DNA of 21,025 nt from DASVEE01 sp036399695. GTDB taxonomy: Bacteria; Acidobacteriota; Thermoanaerobaculia; Gp7-AA8. Where the stretch lies: NCBI GenBank assembly GCA_036399695.1, contig DASWMP010000254.1, positions 1 to 21,025 on the forward strand, written 5' to 3'. The translations under genes and the position numbers were made by a program. The notes below the pieces were generated by a model, which saw nothing but the letters and a program-made list of their open reading frames with translations, was not told where the DNA came from and did not search any database. Below are positions 12,511 through 19,718 of this stretch, piece after piece; positions within the stretch are counted from its first letter, which is position 1, and each line of letters starts with the position of its first letter.

Positions 12511-14346
12511 TCAGGTGCCGTCGGTGGGCCCGTAACAAAGCGAAGGATTGAGAGCACAAGGATTTATGAGCGGCACTCTCAACATGTGAGGAACAGCCCG
12601 CAATCCCGTCTCAACCGCTCCCGTAGCGCCACGGTATGAACGTCTCACCCAGTCGATGTCAACATGCTTATTAAAGCCCCTCTGGCCCTTTCCCTGCTGC
12701 TGAATATTTAGATGCAGCTTAGGGTCTTCACCCTGGGTCATCGCTTTGAAATCAAGTCGGATCATGTAGGGCTGATTAGGGTTCGAGCCGAACCGGAGCT
12801 GTGCAAGCCGTCCAGTTCCGTATTTAGACAATGCAGGTCCGTCTACTTTGACGAAGAGGGCGACGGCCACTCGCGCAGTGTTCTTGGCCATCGTTCTCAA
12901 AATACTATTCGCTTCATGCCTGTCTTTTTCATAATCCTCACGACTGGGGGCCGGAGCTCTAATAACGATCGCTCCTCCTGTCCAATCGCTGCCAAAAGCT
13001 GAGACCATTGTGGTCCCGTCAGGATCAACGAAAGTAGGCGCATTGTTCTGCACATACGAGTATTGATTCCATGATTGCGAAGTGTCCGAGCCGGCAAATT
13101 GTGGATCCACCGACAGGAACCTCCCCCAGTTCGGCTCGTAGTACCGGGCGTGCATGTAGTCGAGGTAGTTGGTGTTCTCCCTGCCGATGTTGCCGAAGTC
13201 GCGTTCGTGGCCGGTGAAGCGTTTGGGGTCGGGGCGGTCGAGGCCGCGGTTGATCATCTCCTGGCGGAATGACGTCACCTCGTTGCCGAACGGGAAGTAG
13301 TCGTGGATACCGAAGGCCTGGCCTGACTGGTCGGTGATCAGGCGCGTGGTGCCGAGGTGGTCCAGGTGGTAGTAGCGGCGGCCGCCCATGGTCGGTTCAC
13401 GCTCGCCTGCCGTCAGTTTGCCGTCGCGGTAGACGTAGTCCTGCACCCACAGCCATGTGCCGTTCGTGCCGAAGCTCTCGTACTCGCGCATCACCTGCCC
13501 GTTGAAGTCGCGCAGCGTCCACCGCCAGGTGTTGGTGGGAGCGTCGAAGACACCGATGCGCTCGTCGTCGACCGAGTAGATGTAGGCCTCCTGAATACCC
13601 GAGACCTTCTTCACCATCGAGCTCACGCCGTCGTACGAGTAGACGTGCATGCCGAGCGACTCGACGTTACCGGCGTCGTCGTACACCGCGTCGCTGACGC
13701 GATTCGTGGCCGGGTCGATCCCCACGACGGTCTCGAAACCGTTCGTTCGCCGCTTCGTCAGGTTACCGAACGAGTCGTACTCGTACTGCTCGCTGTTGTC
13801 CGAGCCGTAGTTCGCAGTGGCCTGGACCAGCCGCCCGGCCGTGTCGTAGCCGTAGGAGTTCATCTTCCCATCGCCATTGTACGTGCTGACCGGATGGGCA
13901 GGATCGCCGGTCGGACCGTTGTGTCCGATGCGTTTGACGTTGCCGGCACCGTCGTACAGATACTCACCCGAGTACCAGGTCGGCGCCACCGCCTCGACGG
14001 CCGGCGTGAACACCGGCGCCGATTTGGCCGTTGCGTCGGACTCGATCGGCTCGCCGGTGTATACGCGCTGGATGTACTTGATCCGCGGATGCTTGCGCAG
14101 GGCTTCGAGCGCCGCTTCCGGAATCGTGATGACACGGCGGTTGCTCCACTTTTCAGAGACCCTGCCGCCGTGCTTCTCGAAATCAGGCTCTTCGGACGGG
14201 GAACCGGGCGGAACCTCGTCCGGATGCTTCAACACGACGACGTACTTTGCCGGTCCCTTGGCCGCTTCGACGGCCGGCTCGTCCGCGGCCATCACGGCCA
14301 GGGGCAGAAGGAGCAGCGCGATGGTGAACAGGATACGGCGGCTCAT
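12511..14346 (-). CDS. Exported RHS core protein with propeptide-like N-terminus and variable C-terminal tip
   Basis: This is a 611-aa protein. Residues 1-21 are a signal peptide (MSRRILFTIALLLLPLAVMA). Residues about 33-100 (YVVVLKHPDEVPPG, then RRVITIPEAALEALRKHPRIKYIQRV) resemble the I9/subtilisin-propeptide fold. YD repeats begin near 122 (YLYDGAGNVKRIG). The RHS core follows: YYHLDHLGTTRLITDQ near 321, then YLDYMHARYYEPNWGRFLSVDPQ near 394-416, ending NNAPTFVDPDGT at 445. The last 166 aa are the exchangeable tip. RHS proteins build a shell that encloses and delivers a toxic C-terminus. The ATG overlaps the stop of the upstream RHS gene (ATGA) and has its own GGGGAG Shine-Dalgarno, so it is coupled yet independently started. 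The frame extends upstream to 14451 but that part overlaps the first gene. Confidence 0.88.
   Translation of the reverse strand: MSRRILFTIALLLLPLAVMAADEPAVEAAKGPAKYVVVLKHPDEVPPGSPSEEPDFEKHGGRVSEKWSNRRVITIPEAALEALRKHPRIKYIQRVYTGEPIESDATAKSAPVFTPAVEAVAPTWYSGEYLYDGAGNVKRIGHNGPTGDPAHPVSTYNGDGKMNSYGYDTAGRLVQATANYGSDNSEQYEYDSFGNLTKRRTNGFETVVGIDPATNRVSDAVYDDAGNVESLGMHVYSYDGVSSMVKKVSGIQEAYIYSVDDERIGVFDAPTNTWRWTLRDFNGQVMREYESFGTNGTWLWVQDYVYRDGKLTAGEREPTMGGRRYYHLDHLGTTRLITDQSGQAFGIHDYFPFGNEVTSFRQEMINRGLDRPDPKRFTGHERDFGNIGRENTNYLDYMHARYYEPNWGRFLSVDPQFAGSDTSQSWNQYSYVQNNAPTFVDPDGTTMVSAFGSDWTGGAIVIRAPAPSREDYEKDRHEANSILRTMAKNTARVAVALFVKVDGPALSKYGTGRLAQLRFGSNPNQPYMIRLDFKAMTQGEDPKLHLNIQQQGKGQRGFNKHVDIDWVRRSYRGATGAVETGLRAVPHMLRVPLINPCALNPSLCYGPTDGT
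12514..13011 (-). other. Variable C-terminal toxin-like domain of the RHS core protein
   Basis: The 166 residues after the DPDGT boundary share nothing with RHS repeats. They begin TMVSAFGSDWTGGAIVIRAPAP. Notable pieces are RLDFKAMTQGEDPKLHLNIQQQ and GFNKHVDIDWVRR, where clustered His and Asp could be catalytic, for example in a nuclease. This is inference; no known toxin family is recognised. Hand counts give 30/60 GC at 12721-12780 and 29/60 at 12901-12960, against 41/60 in the core at 13201-13260. That drop marks an exchanged segment. Confidence 0.6.
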
Positions 14347-17300
14347 TGCATTCTCCCCTGCAGGCTGGTGACGTGGACGGCGCGGATCGGCGTCGTACTT
14401 CCCGGTGACGGATCGGCATACGACGCGCCCGGGATACCCGCCGCGTCGCAAGCGAGGTCGATGTAGGCCCGCAGCGCCGTCAGATGACGCGAATCAATGC
14501 GGACGCCCGCGGCCGGCGCCGGCACACCTGCCGGCAGGATGGTGCTCCAGGAGACAGCCGCCCAGCCGATCGACGCGCGGATCGCATTCAGCCCATCGAA
14601 CAACTGCTGGAAATGCGCGTCGTCGACGGTCATGCCCGCGGTCACGGGCGTGAAGGCGATCATCGTGGCGAGATCCTGATTGCTGTACGGCGAAGCGCTG
14701 CCTTCATTCGCGTCGACCGCGCGGACGCGATAAAGGTAGGTGCGTCCTGCGATGACGTCATCGTCGAAATACGTCGTTGCGGGCGCGATGACGGCCGTTC
14801 CGGCCGCCACGAAGGCGCCGGTGGAGACTTCACGCCGTTCCACCCGGTACGCATGCGCGCCGGCAGCGGCGCTCCACGAAACGGTGATGCGGGAGGGCGA
14901 CGTCCGGGTCGCCGTAAGGCCCGTCGGGGAGGTGAGCGGGATCGTAGCGACGGCCGTCCTGCTATCGACGCTGCCGCCGCTGTTCGTGACGCGCGCCCAG
15001 TAGCGCGTCGTCGCGGTGACGGACGACGCCGTGTAGGAGACGGCATTCGTCCCCACCGGCTGCGATGTATCGCCTGCCGATCCGCGGTACCACTGATACT
15101 GCAGTGTGCCGCTGCCGGAAGCAGCCACGGTGAACTGCGTCGTGGCGCCCGACGACAGCGTGACGTCCTGCGGCTGCGTCGTGATCGACGGGGCCACCGG
15201 CGCCGTGACCGTCACGGTCGCTTCGGCGCTGTCGAGCGTGCGGCACGAATTCGTCACTACGACGCGGTAGACCGAGGTCTGCGTGGGCGCCGGATTGTAG
15301 GTCGACTGCACGGCGCCGGCGATGTCCGACCAGGAGTAGTTGGCGCTCCTGATCTGCCACTGGTACTGGAACGGCGCCGTGCCGCTCACCGCGACGGAGA
15401 GAGCGGCTGCCGATCCGCTGTGAATGCTCTGATCGACGGGCTGCGTCAGAATGGAGGGCGGCGTGCAGGTCGAGAAGCTGCCGAACTGGATCGACCTCGG
15501 GCGCGGCATGTTGTTCGGATCGATGGTCCGCTGCTCCACGATGCCGTTGTTGTGAGTGATCGTGGCCGGTACGCCATTGACGTGATACAGAATCGAGCTG
15601 ACGTAACCCGGAATGTTCGTCAAAGCGCCTTCGCTGTAATCCATCTGCACGCTCGTCATCGAACCGGCCGGAGGAACACCGCAGTCGAGGCAGATCGGAT
15701 ACGTGATCATCGCCGGCGCATCGAGCTCGTTCCACGCATAACTCTGACCGATCGTGCGGAACGTGGAATACGTGCCGAAGTTGTCCTTCGCCAGGTCGGT
15801 CGTCTTGTGGGTGCGCCGGCCAGCCGCGTCCTGGTACTCGTACGTCTCGTTCGCCAGGAATGCACCGACGCCGGGGACATACGTGTAACGGGCGGCGGAC
15901 TCCAACTTACCCTTCGTCAGATTGCTGCCCGCATTCTCAGTCGCGTACTGGAACGTTTTCACCGGCCGGTACTCGGGCTGCGTGTTCTGCTCGCTGTTCG
16001 ACCCGTAGGGATTCCAGGTTGCGATCTCGGTCAAACGCCCTGCGGAGTCGTAGGTGAAGCGCTGATCGAAAGCCGATCCCGCACCGTCCTTGAAACGCGC
16101 GTGACCGCTGGCGGAAAACTGGGTGTACGTAATGGTCCCATTCTCCGGATGTGTTTCGGACAGGAGAAAGCCGCGGCCGTCGTAGGTGAACGAACGTGGC
16201 TGCGTACCTTCGACGCCGGCGATGCTGACGGTCGTGAGTCTTCCGCCGGTGTCGTAGCCGTAGGTTGTGGTCACGGCGGCGCCGGCGGCCGACGTGGCCG
16301 ACGTGGGGCCGGACGGCTCGATGACCTGCCACAGCCTGCCGGCCATGTCGTACTTCTCAGTGGTCGTCACGTCGGTCTCGCCCCAAGGCAGTGCGATGCG
16401 AACGGTGCGCGTCATCGAGCTCACGCCCTGGTAGGTATACGTCGTCTCCGAGCCGTCGGCGGCACGCACGCGCAGCGGACGGCCGAAGGAGTCGTACTCG
16501 AGGAACTGCGTGTAATGCGTCGGCGTGGTGTCTGCTTCCGACGCATCGACCAGCCGGCCTTCCACGTCGTAACGCGTCTGGCGGACGGACCACTGCGAGT
16601 TCGGCAGTTTCGTCCAGGCGCGATACAGCCGGCCGAGGCCGTCGTACTCGTACCGCTCTTCAGTCAGCGCGGAACCGAGACCATTGGATTGCCAGCGCCG
16701 GGCGCGCACGACTGCGCGCGTGGTGCCACTGTAGGTGCCGGGTCTGTAGTACTCGACCTGCGTATGTGCGCGCCCCGTGGGCCGGATCCATGTGATCCGT
16801 CCGAGCGCGTCGTACTCGTACGACGTCGCCACGCCCGCCGTGTCCCTGGCCGTGACCGGCAGATCGGTCGGCTGATCCACCGTCGCGTCGTGATGCTTGA
16901 CGCCGCCGGCGCCAGAGTATTGCGAACTGACGCGCGCACCGGATGTCGCCGCGTACGTGTGCACGACCTCGATCTCGCCATTGGAGAAGTCGACCGGACC
17001 GGTGCAGAGATTACTCGTTCCCGGTGCAGCCGCGCGGTCGCCGCCCAGCGTTCGCTCGGCCGCGACGTCGCCGTTCGCGTCGTAGCAAAGCGCCGTCACG
17101 ACGTCGTTCGTCTGCGCGGCGATCCCCGACGCGGTCGAGGCCGTGGCGGCGAAACGGCGCGCCCACTGCAGCAGCCCGGAATTGCCGTCGAAGTCGAACG
17201 TCGTCTTGGTCGTGCTGCCATTCGCCGACGTCCACTGTGAAGAGAATGTACCGACGATCCACGGCAGCCCTGTACTGCGCTGCTGAAACGTTCCACTGTA

Positions 17301-19046
17301 CGTACCGCTCGAGGGCGCATACGTGCCGCTGCCGTCGTTGTAGTTCGTGAACGACGTGCGAGACTCGATGATGCCCTTCACATTGCTGGTCTGAGTCGAC
17401 TGGCGATAGTGACCGAGGCCGTCGAAGTCGCTCATCGTCACATCGGTCCATGTCCCGGCCGGCTCGCTGTGCACCGTTTTCGAGCCGATGAGGCGCTTGT
17501 TCCCGGGCCGTCTGCGGCCGGCCGTGTCGATGGCATCCCGCTCGTATTTGACGTAAACGGAACGCCGGAGCTGACAGTTCGAAGCATCGAAGGGATCGCC
17601 GGTGCAGTCGTAGTACTCCTTCGAGAGGAACCTGTCACCGCTCGTGAAGCGGCGGCTGTAGGGCATGCCGTCGTCCGCTGACGTCGTCAACGTGGGGCTG
17701 CCGCCGACAGCGTTGGCGTGCGGCCAGGCGGTGAAATACGACACCACCTTCTCGCCTGTGGGGGAGTAGACGGTGTTACGAATCTCCTCGGGCGGCTGCG
17801 ACTGATTGACGAAGTGACTGCTCCCACACAAATAGTCGAAAGTGCCGTCCGTCGAGGGGCGCTCCGTGATCGCGGAGCGATACTCCCATGTGCCCGGCGG
17901 GTTCACGCCGTCGCTCACGGTTCGGGAGCGGATGCCGACGGAGGTGACGTCTGTACCGCTGCACTCGTCTCCCGGGAACGTGTACTTCTGATATTCGTAG
18001 GCGACGGAGCCGCCGGTCGGCACGACCATCTGCGACAGCGCTCCGCTGTGGCAGTTCGTGTCGTTCGTGTAGTAGCCGAACGTGAACGTCTGCAGCGGAA
18101 CCGCCGGCGCCGCCACGTCCACCACCTCGATCGACGTCAGCGACGGCACCGTGATGCTTCCCTGATTGGGATCGATCATGTCGTGGCATGGCTTGACGTA
18201 GCTCAGGTCCTGGTAAATGAACTTGTAGAGCAGCTTTTTACCGTTGAAGGCGGTGAGCTCGACCTCCTTCGGGCGGGTCTGATAATTGTCCTGGCTCTGT
18301 CCGGATACGTTCTCGAAGCGGACCACCTGCTGCCGTCCGTGGTCATCGGTGAGCCGCCATTCGTTTGCCACGGCGTAACTGATCGCCACGGCGTTCCCGG
18401 TCGCATCCTCCATGGAGGAGAGCTTCGTCCTGTTCGTATTTGGTATGTAGTCGAACCGATGCGTCGTACCGTCGGGAAACTCGACGGAGTACACGTCATT
18501 GAGGAACTTCAGCCGCAGATACGTGCCGTCCCGCGTATAGCCGATGACACCGTTCGTCGTCTCCGGCACCGTCTCGTTCGGATGCAGCACGGTGTAGAAG
18601 TCGTGCTTCGCGCCGTCGGGGCTGCGATATTCGGCGATGGCGTTCGTCGCAAGCGGCGGAAACGAGCACTGCGCGCCGCTCGTCGCCGGACATGGCACCT
18701 TCAGAGCACCGAGCGAAAGCAGCCACCCCAGACCGGCGTTCGACTCCCTCGTTGGCACGGCGGTGTAACGAGAAGCGTTCTGCGGCTTCTGGAACTCCCA
18801 CACCTTGCTGTTGTAGACGATCGCCAGGCCATACGACATCGCCGAACGCACGTGGTAGCGCGGGCCGAGGGGGATCGTCAGCACCACGTTGCCGTTGTAC
18901 TCATTGATGGTGTCGTAGTCGCCCGCGGCCATCGCCTTCTCACCTGAGAAGCCGACGGCGTCCACGGGATTCGGTGCGTTCTGCGCGAGGAGGGGCTGCA
19001 GCGCCAGCAACGCGGCGAACAGCGGGATCAGTCGCATCGTCCTCAC
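14343..19046 (-). CDS. Giant exported RHS/YD-repeat protein with C-terminal Ig-Ig-FN3 modules
   Basis: This is a 1567-aa protein. The signal peptide is MRTMRLIPLFAALLALQPLLA. Next comes an RHS N-terminal region (GDYDTINEYNGNVVLTIPLGPRYHVRSAMSYG). YD repeats follow, dense in about 750-1050 (YEYDALGRITWIRP, YEYDGLGRLYRAW, LEYDSFGRPLRVR, YGYDTGGRLTTVS, FTYDSAGRLTEIA). Two Ig-like domains start near 1193 and 1284 (ITTQPQDVTLSSGATTQF). An FN3 domain starts near 1369 (SPTGLTATRTSPSRITVSWSA). A C-terminal ~100-aa domain repeats an H-x-x-x-L motif. It has no RHS core and no tip, unlike ordinary RHS proteins; those are in the next gene. The GTG start at 19046 overlaps the previous stop (GTGA) and has GGGAG 5 nt upstream. 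The role is probably the shell wall or surface adhesion module of the RHS system. Confidence 0.9.
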   Translation of the reverse strand: MRTMRLIPLFAALLALQPLLAQNAPNPVDAVGFSGEKAMAAGDYDTINEYNGNVVLTIPLGPRYHVRSAMSYGLAIVYNSKVWEFQKPQNASRYTAVPTRESNAGLGWLLSLGALKVPCPATSGAQCSFPPLATNAIAEYRSPDGAKHDFYTVLHPNETVPETTNGVIGYTRDGTYLRLKFLNDVYSVEFPDGTTHRFDYIPNTNRTKLSSMEDATGNAVAISYAVANEWRLTDDHGRQQVVRFENVSGQSQDNYQTRPKEVELTAFNGKKLLYKFIYQDLSYVKPCHDMIDPNQGSITVPSLTSIEVVDVAAPAVPLQTFTFGYYTNDTNCHSGALSQMVVPTGGSVAYEYQKYTFPGDECSGTDVTSVGIRSRTVSDGVNPPGTWEYRSAITERPSTDGTFDYLCGSSHFVNQSQPPEEIRNTVYSPTGEKVVSYFTAWPHANAVGGSPTLTTSADDGMPYSRRFTSGDRFLSKEYYDCTGDPFDASNCQLRRSVYVKYERDAIDTAGRRRPGNKRLIGSKTVHSEPAGTWTDVTMSDFDGLGHYRQSTQTSNVKGIIESRTSFTNYNDGSGTYAPSSGTYSGTFQQRSTGLPWIVGTFSSQWTSANGSTTKTTFDFDGNSGLLQWARRFAATASTASGIAAQTNDVVTALCYDANGDVAAERTLGGDRAAAPGTSNLCTGPVDFSNGEIEVVHTYAATSGARVSSQYSGAGGVKHHDATVDQPTDLPVTARDTAGVATSYEYDALGRITWIRPTGRAHTQVEYYRPGTYSGTTRAVVRARRWQSNGLGSALTEERYEYDGLGRLYRAWTKLPNSQWSVRQTRYDVEGRLVDASEADTTPTHYTQFLEYDSFGRPLRVRAADGSETTYTYQGVSSMTRTVRIALPWGETDVTTTEKYDMAGRLWQVIEPSGPTSATSAAGAAVTTTYGYDTGGRLTTVSIAGVEGTQPRSFTYDGRGFLLSETHPENGTITYTQFSASGHARFKDGAGSAFDQRFTYDSAGRLTEIATWNPYGSNSEQNTQPEYRPVKTFQYATENAGSNLTKGKLESAARYTYVPGVGAFLANETYEYQDAAGRRTHKTTDLAKDNFGTYSTFRTIGQSYAWNELDAPAMITYPICLDCGVPPAGSMTSVQMDYSEGALTNIPGYVSSILYHVNGVPATITHNNGIVEQRTIDPNNMPRPRSIQFGSFSTCTPPSILTQPVDQSIHSGSAAALSVAVSGTAPFQYQWQIRSANYSWSDIAGAVQSTYNPAPTQTSVYRVVVTNSCRTLDSAEATVTVTAPVAPSITTQPQDVTLSSGATTQFTVAASGSGTLQYQWYRGSAGDTSQPVGTNAVSYTASSVTATTRYWARVTNSGGSVDSRTAVATIPLTSPTGLTATRTSPSRITVSWSAAAGAHAYRVERREVSTGAFVAAGTAVIAPATTYFDDDVIAGRTYLYRVRAVDANEGSASPYSNQDLATMIAFTPVTAGMTVDDAHFQQLFDGLNAIRASIGWAAVSWSTILPAGVPAPAAGVRIDSRHLTALRAYIDLACDAAGIPGASYADPSPGSTTPIRAVHVTSLQGRMQ

Positions 19047-19702
19047 GGCTGCTCCCTCACCGTCGAAGCGAACGCTTTCAGATTCAGCGTATCGATGACG
19101 ACCAGCGTGTCGTGCGGCAGCAGATGCTCAGGCCCCTGAAGCCCGCCGTCTTTCTGCTTCATGCGCCGGAACTCCAACGTCGAGCGCTGGTCGGCCAGGC
19201 CGTCCACGTCATCGAGGCTGCCGTCCATCAGCGCGGAGGTCCAAACGCCCTTTCCGGGACGCACGAGCATCGCATGCGCAAAGCGGCTCAGCGAGGAGAA
19301 GCGCAATGGCCGGCCCGCGCCGTCACCCGCGAACGCCGTTTCCGGAAGCCTGCCGAAGTCCGGACCCGGCGTGACCACGACCGCACGGCCGTCGCTCTCG
19401 TCGACGACGCCGACGACCGTGAACTGGGGAGGCACGGCCGGAAAATCGAACGTCGCGACCCCGTCACCGTCCTCATCGCGGAGCCGTTCATGCTGTTCGT
19501 TGACGACTGGCCAGCGCTCCGAAGACTCATCACGGGAGACGATCAGCAACGCCACTCCACCACGGGGCGTGACACCGTTCACCGTCAGTCGATTCTCGAG
19601 GAGTGTGGCATTGAATGGCGGCAGTTCAGGCTGGGCCGCACGTGCCGCGGCAAGGAAAGTGAGCACACCTGCGGCGGCGAAGAAGAAGACTCGCATATTC
19701 AT
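19043..19702 (-). CDS. Small secreted protein of the RHS operon, 219 aa
   Basis: The N-terminus MNMRVFFFAAAGVLTFLAAARA is a clear signal peptide. The mature part has beta-strand text (NATLLENRLTVNGVTPRGGVALLIVSRD), an acidic DEDGDGVATFD loop that looks like a Ca2+ site, and FTVVGVVDESDGRAVVV. It ends in a helix/strand region without known motifs. I do not recognise the family. GGAG lies 5 nt before the ATG. It sits 16 nt after the tail-fibre-like gene, and its stop overlaps the GTG of the giant RHS gene, so it is almost certainly co-expressed and coupled to it. A role as a secreted accessory or chaperone of the RHS shell is inference from position. Confidence 0.75.
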   Translation of the reverse strand: MNMRVFFFAAAGVLTFLAAARAAQPELPPFNATLLENRLTVNGVTPRGGVALLIVSRDESSERWPVVNEQHERLRDEDGDGVATFDFPAVPPQFTVVGVVDESDGRAVVVTPGPDFGRLPETAFAGDGAGRPLRFSSLSRFAHAMLVRPGKGVWTSALMDGSLDDVDGLADQRSTLEFRRMKQKDGGLQGPEHLLPHDTLVVIDTLNLKAFASTVREQP

Positions 19703-19718
19703 GGAAGCTCCGTTGCGC

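Noticed and set aside
3698..15700. CLDCG occurring in both the Ig-repeat protein and the giant RHS protein
   Set aside because: The surrounding residues differ; a five-residue match is not evidence of homology.
14484..17240. 918-aa open frame on the plus strand
   Set aside because: It is antisense to the RHS YD-repeat gene, is Arg-rich, and has no domain pattern; a GC-bias shadow.
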